Assembly (NCBI RefSeq): GCF_019186805.1
Contig: NZ_CP066783.1
Location: 3,733,501 to 3,797,500 of the forward strand
DNA length: 64,000 nucleotides
Reading direction: 5' to 3'
Origin: Comamonas fluminis
GTDB taxonomy: Bacteria; Pseudomonadota; Gammaproteobacteria; Burkholderiales; Burkholderiaceae_C
This document shows, in pieces, positions 44,280 through 55,144 of this stretch; the first letter of the stretch is position 1; each line of letters opens with the position of its first letter. A model generated the notes under the pieces. It did not search any database. It was given only the letters and a program-made list of their open reading frames with translations, and was not told the DNA's origin. Position numbers and translations under genes: made by a program.

Positions 44280-44312
44280 AAAAAGCCTCAGAACCTTGCG
44301 ATTCTGAGGCTT
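44280..44312 (-). terminator. Terminator of tRNA-Arg copy 1
   Basis: The 11-bp stem aagcctcagaa/ttctgaggctt is followed leftward by five T. It lies 7 bp after the tRNA CCA end. Similar hairpins follow the other two copies. Confidence 0.88.
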
Positions 44313-44319
44313 GTCGTTT

Positions 44320-44396
44320 TGGTGCGGCTGGCAGGAATCGAACCCACGACCCCTTGGTTCGTAGCCAAGTACTCTATCCAGCTGAGCTACAGCCGC
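44320..44396 (-). tRNA. tRNA-Arg (anticodon ACG), copy 1
   Basis: The minus strand starts GCGGCTGTAGCTCAGCTGGA, has anticodon stem CTTGG/CCAAG around ACG, T arm GGGTTCGAATCC and ends CCGCACCA. It is 77 nt with encoded CCA and identical to copies at 46311 and 46526. It stands alone with its own terminator. Confidence 0.97.
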
Positions 44397-44463
44397 TGAA
44401 GCATTGATTATATCCCGTTTTGGCGAAGATTTCGGGAAAACCCGGATTTTTCAGCTCACCCCC

Positions 44464-46110
44464 TCAAAGTTGCGGCATGGCGCGCTCAATCAAGGCATCG
44501 AACGGCGCCGATGCATCCAGCGTACCAAACGCCAGGCCATGCGCTCCAGCCAGTCTGGATTGGCAAAATGCTGACGCCACATTGCCGGGCGCAGCTTGCA
44601 GCAGCAAAGCGGCCTGCAAGGCCAGAGCCATGCGCTCAACAATATAGCGGCTGCGCAGTTCCAGAGCAGCTGCATCGTTGAGCACCTGATCCAGCCACTG
44701 AGCTTCCTGATCCAGCGCCGCGCTTTCCCCTCGCACGCGGTACAGCTCTGCAAACAAGGCATCGCGCACCTCAGGCTCTCGCCGCAGCGCACGCAACACG
44801 TCCAGACACTGCACATTGCCACTGCCCTCCCATATGGAGTTCAGCGGTGCCTGCCTATAGAGACGGGGAAGAATGTTTTCCTCCACATAGCCAATACCGC
44901 CTAGGCATTCCTGTGCCTCGTTCACAAACACCGGAGCGCGCTTGCATATCCAGTACTTACCCACGGCTGTAACCAGCCGGGCCAGCGCGGATTCATGCTC
45001 ATCATGCGGTGCACGGTCCACCGCGCGTGCGATGCGCATGGCCAGCGTAGTTGCTGCCTCGCTTTCCAGCGCCAGATCGGCCAGCACATTGCGCATCAAA
45101 GGCTGCTGCACCAGCGGTTTGCCAAACACACTGCGCTGACTGGTGTGGTGCAGCGCCTGCACCAAGGCCTGGCGCATGCCCGCTGCCGAGCCCACGGCGC
45201 AGTCCAGCCGGGTCAGCGCAACCATCTCCAAAATAGTGGCAACACCCCGCCCTTCACCCCCTACCAGATAAGCCGTCGCGCCTTGGAACTCCACCTCTGA
45301 CGAGGCATTGCTCCAGTCGCCCAGCTTGTCTTTGAGGCGCTGAATACGCACCGCATTCAGACTCCCATCATCCAACACGCGCGGCAGCAGAAAACAGCTG
45401 AGCCCAGTCTCAGTCTGCGCCAGCACCAGATGCGCATCGCACATGGGTGCCGAGAAAAAGAACTTGTGCCCCACGATTTCATAGCTGCCATCCGCCTGCG
45501 CAATGGCCCGCGTGGTATTGGCACGCACATCAGTGCCACCCTGCTTTTCCGTCATCCCCATGCCGATGGTGCAAGCTATCTTCTGGCCTACCGGTAGACT
45601 GCGCGGGTCATAGTCGCTACCCAGCACCTTGGGCAACCAGATCTGCGCCAACCTGGGATTGCGGTGCAGCACCGGCACTGCCGCATGCGTCATGGTCAGC
45701 GGGCATCCCGTACCTGCCTCTGCCTGCCCGGAAAGATAAGACAAAGCCGCGCGCACCACATGCGCCCCCTCTTGATCCGCATGGTTCCACGAAAAGCTGT
45801 GCACCTGCGCCGCCATGCTGTGCCGCATCACATCGTGATAGGCCGGATGAAACTCCACCGCATCAATGCGCCGACCATATCGGTCAAAGCTGTGCAGCAC
45901 AGGCTTGTGTGCGTTGGCCTGCTCACCCAGCTCCATCAACGGCCCACCGCAAATCGCACCATGCCTGCTCAAACGCTCGGCAGCCCAACCTCCGCCCTCC
46001 CGCTGCACCGCTTCCTGCAATACCCGGTCGCTGCTCCAGGCGTTATACGCAGGCAGGGGCAGCGGCTGGTTGAGAACTTCATGCGTCAGAAACTCATCTT
46101 TGACAGACAT
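44464..46110 (-). CDS. Acyl-CoA dehydrogenase, AidB-like
   Basis: I choose ATG 46110 (MSVKDEFLTHEVLNQPLPLP), giving 548 residues, the length of AidB and its relatives rather than the 380 of short-chain enzymes. The N-terminal NQPPPL-like segment is typical of AidB. The FAD/substrate core shows CTIGMGMTEKQGGTDVRANT, with GHKFFFSAPMCDAHLVLAQT and VGGEGRGVATILEMVALTRL. The C-terminal region has QECLGGIGYVEENILPRLYR. It may oxidise acyl-CoA thioesters or, like AidB, act in alkylation response; the sequence does not decide. It is flanked by identical tRNA-Arg genes. Confidence 0.88.
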   Translation of the reverse strand: MSVKDEFLTHEVLNQPLPLPAYNAWSSDRVLQEAVQREGGGWAAERLSRHGAICGGPLMELGEQANAHKPVLHSFDRYGRRIDAVEFHPAYHDVMRHSMAAQVHSFSWNHADQEGAHVVRAALSYLSGQAEAGTGCPLTMTHAAVPVLHRNPRLAQIWLPKVLGSDYDPRSLPVGQKIACTIGMGMTEKQGGTDVRANTTRAIAQADGSYEIVGHKFFFSAPMCDAHLVLAQTETGLSCFLLPRVLDDGSLNAVRIQRLKDKLGDWSNASSEVEFQGATAYLVGGEGRGVATILEMVALTRLDCAVGSAAGMRQALVQALHHTSQRSVFGKPLVQQPLMRNVLADLALESEAATTLAMRIARAVDRAPHDEHESALARLVTAVGKYWICKRAPVFVNEAQECLGGIGYVEENILPRLYRQAPLNSIWEGSGNVQCLDVLRALRREPEVRDALFAELYRVRGESAALDQEAQWLDQVLNDAAALELRSRYIVERMALALQAALLLQAAPGNVASAFCQSRLAGAHGLAFGTLDASAPFDALIERAMPQL

Positions 46111-46203
46111 AACGCGGCCTCCCAATTGCTGATGGCGACAGCACAGCATGGCACGAATGCAGATACAGGCTTGTCACCTGCTTGCCAGTCCATCCACTGA
46201 ATC

Positions 46204-46252
46204 AAATTGCATAGCATCCAGCGCTTTACTGACAAACACTAGCAATTGATTT
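46204..46252 (+). repeat. Dispersed intergenic palindrome, copy 5
   Basis: It reads aaattgcatagcatccagcg, ctttactgacaaacac, tagcaattgatttg. The ATAGC and AGCGCT boxes match the family; the right arm is degenerate. It lies upstream of the acyl-CoA dehydrogenase start. Confidence 0.5.
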
Positions 46253-46270
46253 GAAGCTGAAGCACAAACG

Positions 46271-46303
46271 AAAAAGCCTCAGAACTTTTCAGTTCTGAGG
46301 CTT
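46271..46303 (-). terminator. Terminator of tRNA-Arg copy 2
   Basis: The 13-bp perfect stem aagcctcagaact/agttctgaggctt with a 4-base loop is followed leftward by five T, 8 bp after the tRNA. Confidence 0.9.
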
Positions 46304-46310
46304 AACGTTT

Positions 46311-46387
46311 TGGTGCGGCTGGCAGGAATCGAACCCACGACCCCTTGGTTCGTAGCCAAGTACTCTATCCAGCTGAGCTACAGCCGC
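46311..46387 (-). tRNA. tRNA-Arg (anticodon ACG), copy 2
   Basis: It is identical over all 77 nt to copies 1 and 3. Anticodon ACG and CCA are encoded, and its own hairpin terminator follows. Confidence 0.97.
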
Positions 46388-46488
46388 GAAGCCGTAATTC
46401 TATCCGCAAAAATGACTACCCCGAGACAGTTACTGCAATTTCCTGCAAACTAGCGAAAACATTCGTCGAGATTCAAACCCGGAAAGAC

Positions 46489-46520
46489 AAAAGCCCCAGA
46501 GTATTTCTACTCTGAGGCTT
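46489..46520 (-). terminator. Terminator of the tRNA-Ser/tRNA-Arg unit
   Basis: The 13-bp stem aagccccagagta/tactctgaggctt has one mismatch and a 4-base loop. Leftward only four T follow, so it is weaker than the other two. Confidence 0.75.
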
Positions 46521-46525
46521 GTATC

Positions 46526-46602
46526 TGGTGCGGCTGGCAGGAATCGAACCCACGACCCCTTGGTTCGTAGCCAAGTACTCTATCCAGCTGAGCTACAGCC
46601 GC
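46526..46602 (-). tRNA. tRNA-Arg (anticodon ACG), copy 3
   Basis: It is identical over all 77 nt to copies 1 and 2. It lies 2 nt after the CCA end of tRNA-Ser, so both come from one transcript. Confidence 0.97.
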
Positions 46603-46604
46603 AT

Positions 46605-46695
<91 letters not shown>

Positions 46696-46728
46696 TGTGT
46701 GTCGAAGCTGAAATTATAGCCTAAAAAT

Positions 46729-48081
<1,353 letters not shown>

Positions 48082-48132
48082 TTAGACGGGAAAGCAGGCA
48101 ACAGTCGGCTTCTGGGCAACTATCAAAAACAA

Positions 48133-48208
48133 AGCGCCTTGCGCAAGCTATTCATAGAATTTCAAATGAAATACATCTGAAACGATTGAATAACCAGCGC
48201 AAGGCGCT
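48133..48208. repeat. Inverted repeat downstream of ispH
   Basis: The arms agcgccttgcgc (48133-48144) and gcgcaaggcgct (48197-48208) are exact reverse complements 52 bp apart. They lie 23 bp after the ispH stop on the leftward strand. There is no T run, so it may stabilise the mRNA end rather than terminate. Confidence 0.65.
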
Positions 48209-48230
48209 ATGAAAGAAGAAGTCTTTGCGT

Positions 48231-49220
48231 TCAGTGGCCTGTTTCAGGCGCTTTGCGCACTTCGATTTCCAGGCCTGTGGCAGCGTCGATCTTCAGTCCC
48301 TTGGGCAGCGGGAACTTGATGGTTTCCTCAATGCCGTCCATCTTGCGCACGGCTACGGCGCCCAGCTGACGAATGCGTGCGATGACTTCATCCACCAGCA
48401 CTTCAGGGGCTGAAGCACCTGCCGTCAGGCCCACGCGGGCCGCGCTGATAAACCACTCTTCTTTCAGCTCACCCGCGTTGTCCACCATATAGGCGGGCGT
48501 GCCCAAGCGGTCCGCCAGTTCACGCAAGCGGTTGCTGTTGGAGCTGGTGGGACTGCCCACAACGATAACCAGGTCGACCTGCGGCGCGAGCACCTTCACG
48601 GCATCCTGGCGGTTTTGCGTGGCGTAGCAGATGTCTTGCTGCTTGGGCTCGCGCACCAGCGGAAAGCGTGCCTTGATGGCGGCCTTGATGCCTGCAGCGT
48701 CATCCACAGACAAGGTGGTCTGCGTCACCACTGCCAGCTTTTCGGTCTGGCGCGGTGCCACCTTGGCCACATCGGCTTCGTCTTCAACAAGGTGAATGCC
48801 CTCGGAAAGCTGACCCATGGTGCCTTCGACTTCCGGATGACCTTTGTGGCCAATCATCAGAAATTCGTAGCCTTCTTTGGCCAGCTTGGCGACTTCCACA
48901 TGCACCTTGGTGACCAGCGGGCAAGTCGCATCGAAGATGCTGAAGCCACGGCGCTCGGCCTCCTGCTGCACGGCCTTGCTGACACCATGCGCCGAAAAAA
49001 TCAGCGTGGCGCCCGCCGGGACTTCGTCCAGCTCTTCAATAAAGATAGCGCCTCTGGCCTTGAGGTCATTGACCACAAAGGTGTTGTGCACGATCTCGTG
49101 GCGCACATAGATAGGCGCGCCAAACTTGGTCAGCGCCCGCTCCACGATCTCGATGGCGCGATCGACCCCGGCGCAAAAGCCGCGCGGCTCGGCCAGCAGA
49201 ACTTCTTTGGCGCCCAGCAC
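48231..49220 (-). CDS. ispH: 4-hydroxy-3-methylbut-2-enyl diphosphate reductase
   Basis: This 329-residue IspH (LytB) performs the last step of the MEP isoprenoid pathway, making IPP and DMAPP with an iron-sulfur cluster. Cluster cysteines appear in [20 protein letters not shown] (about residue 16), [15 protein letters not shown] and [15 protein letters not shown]. Other IspH blocks are [34 protein letters not shown] and [20 protein letters not shown]. It starts 1 nt after the fkpB stop, as in the fkpB-ispH operon of E. coli. Confidence 0.97.
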   Translation of the reverse strand: MLGAKEVLLAEPRGFCAGVDRAIEIVERALTKFGAPIYVRHEIVHNTFVVNDLKARGAIFIEELDEVPAGATLIFSAHGVSKAVQQEAERRGFSIFDATCPLVTKVHVEVAKLAKEGYEFLMIGHKGHPEVEGTMGQLSEGIHLVEDEADVAKVAPRQTEKLAVVTQTTLSVDDAAGIKAAIKARFPLVREPKQQDICYATQNRQDAVKVLAPQVDLVIVVGSPTSSNSNRLRELADRLGTPAYMVDNAGELKEEWFISAARVGLTAGASAPEVLVDEVIARIRQLGAVAVRKMDGIEETIKFPLPKGLKIDAATGLEIEVRKAPETGH

Positions 49221-49221
49221 G

Positions 49222-49704
49222 TCAGAGCACCCCGATCAGCTTGACTTCAAACGTCACGGGCTGGCCTGCCAGCGGGTGGTTGAAGTCAAAAAGCACGGCA
49301 CCATCTTCACGCACCTGCACCACCGCGCCTGCGTAGCTGCCCAGGCCATCGGGCGTGGGAAACTGCACCACATCGCCAGCGGTGTACTGCTCATGCGGGT
49401 CGCCCAGCTCATTCATCAGCTTGCGGGCCACCCATTGCATCATCTCGGGGTTGCGCTCGCCAAAGGCTTCGCCAGCGGCCAGCTCGAACGTGGTGTGCGT
49501 GCCTTCTGGCAAGCCCATCAGCTTGTCTTCCATGGCGGGGGACAGCTCTCCAGCGCCCAGAGACAGGGTCGCGGGCTTTTCGCTGAAGGTGTTGATCACA
49601 TCGCCTGCAGGCCCGGCCAGGCGGTAATGCAGGGTGAGGAAGGAGCCTGCCTGCACAACGGGCAGGTCCGTAGCGGCGGCGGTGGAGGTAGCGCTTGTGG
49701 TCAT
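49222..49704 (-). CDS. fkpB: FKBP-type peptidyl-prolyl isomerase (SlpA-like)
   Basis: This 160-residue SlyD/SlpA-family isomerase has FKBP halves ([20 protein letters not shown], then [20 protein letters not shown]) around an inserted chaperone flap ([20 protein letters not shown]). It lacks the His-rich SlyD tail. It catalyses proline isomerisation and helps folding in the cytoplasm. It is directly upstream of ispH, the common arrangement. Confidence 0.94.
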   Translation of the reverse strand: MTTSATSTAAATDLPVVQAGSFLTLHYRLAGPAGDVINTFSEKPATLSLGAGELSPAMEDKLMGLPEGTHTTFELAAGEAFGERNPEMMQWVARKLMNELGDPHEQYTAGDVVQFPTPDGLGSYAGAVVQVREDGAVLFDFNHPLAGQPVTFEVKLIGVL

Positions 49705-49815
49705 GAAAGTCCCGATAAACTGGCCCGTATTGTAGAAAATCCCTCATGCCCCCGCGCTGTGTGCTGCGGATAGCCTCTTCACCACGCCCACTCACCTGCT
49801 CGCTCACATTGCCTC

Positions 49816-50496
49816 ATGCCCATCAAAGACCTGCCTCTGGATGCCCAGCCGCGCGAAAAGCTTGCGCAGCGGGGGCCGGCTGCGCTCTCGGATGCGGAGC
49901 TGCTGGCCATTATTTTGCGCACCGGCATGGCGGGCAAAACCGTACTGCAGATGGCGCAGGAGCTGCTTCAGTTGCCGGGCACTGGCGGTATCGCCGGGCT
50001 ACTGGCAGCCAGTTACCAGGACCTGAGCAGTGTCAAAGGCCTGGGCCCCGCCAAGCGGGCCGAGCTGATGGCCGTGCTGGAGCTGGCCCGTCGAGCCACC
50101 GCCCAGCAACTGCGTGAGCGGGAAGTGCTTGCCTCACCCGAGGCGGTCAAACACTATCTGCAACTGCACCTGGCTGCCAAAAGCCATGAAGTCTTTGCCG
50201 TGCTGTTTCTGGATAGCCAGAACCGCCTGTTAGCCCTGGAAGAAATGTTTCGCGGAACCCTGACGCAAACTTCGGTTTACCCTCGTGAAGTGGTGCTGCG
50301 CGCCCTGCACCATCAGGCCGGTGCGGTCATTCTGGCCCACAACCACCCCAGCGGCAGCGTGCAGCCCAGCACGGCCGACAAGTCGCTGACCGCCACGCTC
50401 AAAGCCGCTCTGGCGCTGATTGATGTCAGCGTGCTGGATCACATCATCGTGGCGCCGGGCGCAGCGTGCTCCATGGCCGAGGAAGGCCGGCTATGA
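49816..50496 (+). CDS. radC: RadC-family JAB protein
   Basis: This 226-residue protein has an N-terminal HhH-like domain ([20 protein letters not shown], then [20 protein letters not shown]) and a C-terminal JAB/MPN metalloprotease-like domain ([20 protein letters not shown], then the metal motif [20 protein letters not shown]). It is long labelled DNA repair protein RadC, but the biochemical role is not settled. It is divergent to fkpB, and its stop overlaps the next gene by 4 nt. Confidence 0.95.
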   Translation: MPIKDLPLDAQPREKLAQRGPAALSDAELLAIILRTGMAGKTVLQMAQELLQLPGTGGIAGLLAASYQDLSSVKGLGPAKRAELMAVLELARRATAQQLREREVLASPEAVKHYLQLHLAAKSHEVFAVLFLDSQNRLLALEEMFRGTLTQTSVYPREVVLRALHHQAGAVILAHNHPSGSVQPSTADKSLTATLKAALALIDVSVLDHIIVAPGAACSMAEEGRL

Positions 50497-51149
50497 ACCA
50501 CGCTCATCGCTCTCTGCACGATCTGGCGGGCATCTCACGCCAGCTCAAAATCGCCCGCGAGCAGGCCGAGGCGCTGGCAGCCGCTCAGGCCGAGGCCCGT
50601 GCCGCCCGCGAGCGTGAACGCAATCTGTTTACGCTGAGCATTGGCAAGATTTCCCCGCTGCGCTCACGCAACGAAGTCAGTTTTCAGGAGCCTCCGCCCT
50701 CTCCCCTGCCCTTGCAGCTGGTTATCGACGAACAAAACGTGCTGCGCGAGGCCATGAGCGATGAGTTCGACGTCAGCACCTTGCTGGATGTGGATGACCA
50801 GCTGAGTTTTCGCCGCCCCGGCATTGGCCTGGATGTGACGCGCAAGCTGCGCGGCGGGCAGTGGAGCATTCAGCGCCAGCTAGATCTGCACGGCCTGCGC
50901 TCTGACGAAGCCCGCGAGGCGCTGGGCCAGTTCATTCGCCTGTCGCACCGCACCGGTGTGCGCTGCGTGCGCATTGTGCATGGCAAGGGCCTGGGCTCGC
51001 CCGGGCGCACGCCGGTGCTCAAAGGCAAGGTTCAGCGCTGGCTGGTGCAGAAAAAAGAAGTTCTCGCTTTTGTGCAAGCACGCCCCGCCGAGGGCGGCGC
51101 TGGCGCATTGGTTGTGCTGCTGCAACCGGGCAAGCGCAAATTATTCTGA
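50493..51149 (+). CDS. Smr-domain protein
   Basis: I choose ATG 50493, which overlaps the radC stop by 4 nt and has GGAAGG upstream; the frame is open nine codons more. The protein has 218 residues: a helical, Ala/Arg-rich start ([20 protein letters not shown], probable coiled coil) and a C-terminal Smr domain ([20 protein letters not shown], then [20 protein letters not shown]). Smr domains are nucleases found alone or fused to MutS2. Coupling to radC suggests a nucleic-acid role. Confidence 0.92.
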   Translation: MNHAHRSLHDLAGISRQLKIAREQAEALAAAQAEARAARERERNLFTLSIGKISPLRSRNEVSFQEPPPSPLPLQLVIDEQNVLREAMSDEFDVSTLLDVDDQLSFRRPGIGLDVTRKLRGGQWSIQRQLDLHGLRSDEAREALGQFIRLSHRTGVRCVRIVHGKGLGSPGRTPVLKGKVQRWLVQKKEVLAFVQARPAEGGAGALVVLLQPGKRKLF

Positions 51150-51159
51150 GCCAACCGCT

Positions 51160-51209
51160 TTCATTTTGATAGCTGCCTGCGCTTATTGCGCCGTGGCTAC
51201 AGCATCAAA
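51160..51209 (+). repeat. Dispersed intergenic palindrome, copy 6
   Basis: It reads attttgatagctgcctgcgc, ttattgcgccgtggc, tacagcatcaaat. The left half matches copy 3; ATTTGATGCTGTA at the right gives a second symmetry. It lies just before the convergent M48 gene end. Confidence 0.65.
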
Positions 51210-51214
51210 TCGCC

Positions 51215-52243
51215 TTATCTTCCCTGGGGTACGTTATTGAGCGGCAGCGGCAAGGGGCCCATATCACGACCATAAATGCGGCGTACGCGCTCTGGCACCG
51301 TGGGGTGTGATTCCAGCCAGTCTTCCAGGCGGCTGGCATGGGGCGTCTCAGCCAGCAGCATGTGCTGCACCAGCCGGTGATCCAGCCCTGCGTGGCCGCG
51401 CAGATCAGCCTGCCAGCTGCCGTACTGGCGCCGCGCTATCTCCCGCTGGGTCAGCACCTTGCGCAGCACGCCGCCCAGCCCATCTTTGCTGCGCGTCCAT
51501 TGCACGGCACGCGCATCGGCCAGATATTCGCGCTGGCGCGAAACGGCAGCTTTCAGCAACTGCCCGCACAACCAGCCCATAAAGCCCGCCGCCTGAATGA
51601 ATGCGCCAAACCATTGGGTAATCAGTGTTTCGCGCTCGCGCATGCTCTGGCCAAAGTTATGAATCAGCTCCAGCCCATAAACCATGCCCGCCAGCTGCAT
51701 GTTCAGCCGCGTATCGCCTTCGCGCAGATGCGATAGCTCATGTGCCACCAGCCCCTGCATTTCTTCACGCGTCAGTTGGTCCAGCGCGCCTTGCGTGACG
51801 GCGATGATCGCGTCCTGCGCATCCCAGCCCGCTGCAAACGCGTTGATGGCCTCGGCACGCGCCAGCACCGTGACCTGCGGCGATGGCCAATGTGCGGCAA
51901 TGCACATTTCATCCACGATGTTGCACAGTTGCTGCTCTGCCAGAGAACTGCCCGGCCTGGCCTCACGCGCGCCCACCCTCTCGGCCAACTTGCGCCCGCC
52001 ATGGCGCAGCTGGTCCAGCTCTATCCAGCAGCCGCCCAGCACCAGCAGCAGCGTCATGCCGATATTCACAGCGGTGAAACCCACGGGATATTTCCAGCCG
52101 CCAAAGGCCATCGTCCCCAGCCACCAGGCCAGCGTCAGCCCCAGATGCACCGATGCCACCACAGCCAGCACACACAGGCCAAACGCCAGCAACAGCCAGC
52201 GCGTGCTGCGCCGGGCTTCTTGTTGCCGATCCCAGAAGCGCAT
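51215..52243 (-). CDS. M48-family membrane metallopeptidase
   Basis: This 342-residue protein starts with two membrane segments (TRWLLLAFGLCVLAVVASVH, then AVNIGMTLLLVLGGCWIELD) and has the zinc motif HELSH (LVAHELSHLREGDTRLN) near residue 169. The third-ligand region is QREYLADARAVQWTRSKDGL. It resembles HtpX/Oma1-type proteases that clear damaged membrane proteins. It lies 3 nt after a lemA-family gene, a recurring pair whose interaction is not well defined. Confidence 0.92.
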   Translation of the reverse strand: MRFWDRQQEARRSTRWLLLAFGLCVLAVVASVHLGLTLAWWLGTMAFGGWKYPVGFTAVNIGMTLLLVLGGCWIELDQLRHGGRKLAERVGAREARPGSSLAEQQLCNIVDEMCIAAHWPSPQVTVLARAEAINAFAAGWDAQDAIIAVTQGALDQLTREEMQGLVAHELSHLREGDTRLNMQLAGMVYGLELIHNFGQSMRERETLITQWFGAFIQAAGFMGWLCGQLLKAAVSRQREYLADARAVQWTRSKDGLGGVLRKVLTQREIARRQYGSWQADLRGHAGLDHRLVQHMLLAETPHASRLEDWLESHPTVPERVRRIYGRDMGPLPLPLNNVPQGR

Positions 52244-52246
52244 GAC

Positions 52247-52837
52247 TTAAAACTTGACTTTCGGGGCTGCGCGCTCCTGCTCATTCTGGGTGGACGCCAG
52301 CATGTCCATATGCACAAACCCCGCCAGTCGCGCCACGATGAGGTCGGGGAACCGCCCCGCCTGATTATTGAAATCCAGCACCCCATCGTTATAGGCTTGG
52401 CGCGCAAAGCCAATGCGATTTTCGGTGCTGGTAATTTCTTCGCTGAGCTGCTGCATGCGCGCATCGGCCTTGAGGGTTGGGTAGGCCTCTGCCAGCGCCA
52501 TCAGGCGGCCCATCTGTCCACCCAGCACCTGCTCTGCCGCCATGAGCGCACCCATGGCCTGCGCCTTGCCTGGTGACTGGCGCGCTCTGTCTGCCGCGCT
52601 GACTGCCTCACCACGCGCGCGAATCACGGCTTCCAGCGTCTGGGCTTCGTGCTGCATATAGCCGCGCGCAACCTCTACCAGATTGGGAATCAGGTCATGA
52701 CGGCGCTTGAGCTGCACATCAATCTGTGCAAATGCGTTTTCCACCCGATTCTGGTGGGTGCGCAGCCGGTTGTACACGGCGACCACCCAGACCAGAAGCA
52801 CGACCAGCACCACCGCCACCAGCGCGAAATATCCCAT
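52247..52837 (-). CDS. lemA: LemA-family protein
   Basis: This 196-residue protein has one N-terminal membrane segment (FALVAVVLVVLLVWVVAVYN) and the LemA helical domain (RTHQNRVENAFAQIDVQLKR, then RHDLIPNLVEVARGYMQHEA). It is often encoded beside M48 proteases and may act as a partner or scaffold. It heads a two-gene leftward operon with the M48 protease. Confidence 0.95.
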   Translation of the reverse strand: MGYFALVAVVLVVLLVWVVAVYNRLRTHQNRVENAFAQIDVQLKRRHDLIPNLVEVARGYMQHEAQTLEAVIRARGEAVSAADRARQSPGKAQAMGALMAAEQVLGGQMGRLMALAEAYPTLKADARMQQLSEEITSTENRIGFARQAYNDGVLDFNNQAGRFPDLIVARLAGFVHMDMLASTQNEQERAAPKVKF

Positions 52838-52881
52838 CTCAAGCTCCCTCCATGAATTTGCGCATCATAGCCAGCGCCATG

Positions 52882-52916
52882 AAAAACCCGCCATGGCGGC
52901 CAGCACCATGGCGGGT
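52882..52916 (-). terminator. Terminator of the nucleotidase gene
   Basis: The 11-bp stem acccgccatgg/ccatggcgggt with a 9-base loop runs leftward into five T. It lies 17 bp after the stop at 52934 and before lemA. Confidence 0.88.
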
Positions 52917-52933
52917 ATCAAGGATGGCAATGC

Positions 52934-55036
52934 TTACTTGGAAAGATCGATCTGGTACTTGCTCATGCCCTTGCCCGAACCATCATCGGCGGCCAGCATG
53001 GAAACACCATTCAATGCCGCAGCCTGCGCCACACTCAAGGCCGCAGTGCCCGAGCTGAACACCACCGGGCCAACCGTGGCGACCTTGGTAAAGCGCCAGC
53101 TCTTAGCGGCACCATTGGCCGCACGGGTGACTTGCGGGTTCTTGCGCACATACTCGATCACCACATCGCGGTTGGCGTCAGGCGAGGCCCAGATGGCCGA
53201 CGAGCCGTCGAGCTTGGGAATAAAGCTCTTGCCGCTGGTGGCACGATAGTTGTTGGTGGCAATCACAAATTCCTGCGCGGTATCGATGGGCTTGCCCAGA
53301 TAGGTCAGGTTCTTGATGCGGCTGCCCTTGGGCTGGGTCACATCAATTTCGTACTGCACATCCGCTGTGGTGAACATGTCGAAGTTGTAGCCGGGGAAGC
53401 TGCTGATGAGCTGCTGCTCCGCAGTCTTGTTCACATCAATCTGGTTGAAGCGCTGGGCCGCAGCTTCCAGCCAGTCTTTGATGTCGGCGCCGTTCACCTT
53501 CACCCCATACACGGTGTTGGGGTACAGATAAAGATCGGCTGCGTTGTAGATGGCCAGCGGGCCAGCGGCGACATCGGTGAAGTCCTTACCGCCCTGAAAG
53601 CCCGACTTGAACGGCGCGCTAACGGACAGCACGGGCAAGCTGGCGTACTGCGGCAGATTGGCCTTGATGTAGCTGGCCACATAGCTTTGCTGCGCCTGGT
53701 TGACGATCTGGATCGCCCCGGGGTCGCCCACATCGGCAAACAGCGTGCTCATGCGGAAGTCAGTGCTACCAATCGGCGTTTTCACATAGCTGATGGCTGC
53801 CTGATGCTGGGTTTCAATCAGCGGTGCAATCGCCGGGTCAGCATCGACAAATACGGTGGTGCCTGCCGCATCCTTGTTCTGGATATTGCGCAGCTCGCTC
53901 TTGCTGCCGGTCTTGGCTACGCTCCACTTCTTGCCATCCCACTGCAGTGGCAACTGGATCACGCCCAGCGCCTTGCCCCAGGAACTGGCCATGACAGCAG
54001 GCACACCGTTGACCGTTCCGGCCTGGTTGTCCACACCGCTCTGGCTAAATGCAGGCTTGGCCGACAGATCGGGGAAGACGCTGTGCTGGTGCCCCATGAC
54101 CATGGCATCAATGCCCGCTACCTTGGACAGATACAGGCCCGGGTTCTCCATGGTGGCCGAATAGGCTGATCCATCCATGCCGCCATGCAGCAGGGCCACC
54201 ACCACATCAGCGCCCTTGGCGCGCAGCTCTGGCACATATTTACCGGCGGATTCCACCGAACCTTCGGTATAGACCTTGCCGTCAAGGTAGCGCTTGTCCC
54301 AGTTCATGATGCCCGGCGTGGTAAAGCCAATCACGCCAATCTTGATGGGCAGCTTGACCTCTTTGCCGTCGCTGCCCTTGGCCACCATGGTGCGCTCCAG
54401 CAGCACATAGGGCTGCACCAGCGGCTTCTTGGTCTTGCTGCTGTAGACGTTGGCCAGCACAGCGGGAAAGCCGTTGCCTGCGCATTTCTGGCTGGCGTCC
54501 ACACCCTCCACATCCAGACCACCGCCCAGCACCTGATTGAGAAACGGCAGGCCGTAATTGAATTCGTGATTGCCCAGCGTTCCCGCATCAAAGCTCAGCG
54601 CGCCCATGGCCTTGTACATGGATAGCTGCTGCGTGCAGGGAATGGGCTTGACTTCGGCCTCGTAGTCGGCCAGCGCCGTGCCCTGAATGGTGTCACCGTT
54701 GTCCACCAGCAGCGTGTTGGCGAATTCCTTGCGCGCCTGGCGAATCAGCGTGGCTGTGCGCTCAAAGCCATAGGTCTTGTCTTCCGCCAGCTTGAAATAG
54801 TCAAAGCTGCGCACATTGAAGTGCAGGTCCGTCGTCTCCAGCACGGCCAGTGTGGCGGTTGCGGGCTGGCTGCTGGCCGTTGGAGGCGTGGGCGCTGACG
54901 TGCTGTCGTCACTGCCACCACAAGCGGCCAGCAAAGTGGCGCAACCCAGTGCGGTCAGCCAATATCGGCGTGCTTTGAAGGTGGAGCGGAAGTCGCCCGC
55001 GCGCAGCATTGCGGCGGGCACGGAATAGTCCTGCAT
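52934..55036 (-). CDS. cpdB: Periplasmic 2',3'-cyclic-nucleotide phosphodiesterase/3'-nucleotidase, lipoprotein
   Basis: I choose ATG 55036 (MQDYSVPAAMLRAGDFRSTF); a TTG start nine codons upstream is possible. The protein has 700 residues. A lipobox LAAC puts a lipidated Cys near residue 39, which is unusual because E. coli CpdB is soluble. The metallophosphatase domain shows LETTDLHFNVRSFDYFKLAE, LVDNGDTIQGTALADYEAE, GTLGNHEFNYGLPFLNQVL and VMGHQHSVFPD. The C-terminal substrate domain contains TNNYRATSGKSFIPKLDGSS. It releases phosphate and nucleosides from nucleotides for uptake, fitting the adenosine deaminase gene nearby. Confidence 0.9.
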   Translation of the reverse strand: MQDYSVPAAMLRAGDFRSTFKARRYWLTALGCATLLAACGGSDDSTSAPTPPTASSQPATATLAVLETTDLHFNVRSFDYFKLAEDKTYGFERTATLIRQARKEFANTLLVDNGDTIQGTALADYEAEVKPIPCTQQLSMYKAMGALSFDAGTLGNHEFNYGLPFLNQVLGGGLDVEGVDASQKCAGNGFPAVLANVYSSKTKKPLVQPYVLLERTMVAKGSDGKEVKLPIKIGVIGFTTPGIMNWDKRYLDGKVYTEGSVESAGKYVPELRAKGADVVVALLHGGMDGSAYSATMENPGLYLSKVAGIDAMVMGHQHSVFPDLSAKPAFSQSGVDNQAGTVNGVPAVMASSWGKALGVIQLPLQWDGKKWSVAKTGSKSELRNIQNKDAAGTTVFVDADPAIAPLIETQHQAAISYVKTPIGSTDFRMSTLFADVGDPGAIQIVNQAQQSYVASYIKANLPQYASLPVLSVSAPFKSGFQGGKDFTDVAAGPLAIYNAADLYLYPNTVYGVKVNGADIKDWLEAAAQRFNQIDVNKTAEQQLISSFPGYNFDMFTTADVQYEIDVTQPKGSRIKNLTYLGKPIDTAQEFVIATNNYRATSGKSFIPKLDGSSAIWASPDANRDVVIEYVRKNPQVTRAANGAAKSWRFTKVATVGPVVFSSGTAALSVAQAAALNGVSMLAADDGSGKGMSKYQIDLSK

Positions 55037-55144
55037 GAGGAAATCCTGCTTGTTGAAGTGCAAGCAGTTTCCGCACAGTGATTGACAGAGCCATGAAGGA
55101 AATTTGACAGATCCAAGGCACGGCAGGTTCTGTCATGCGCCCTG

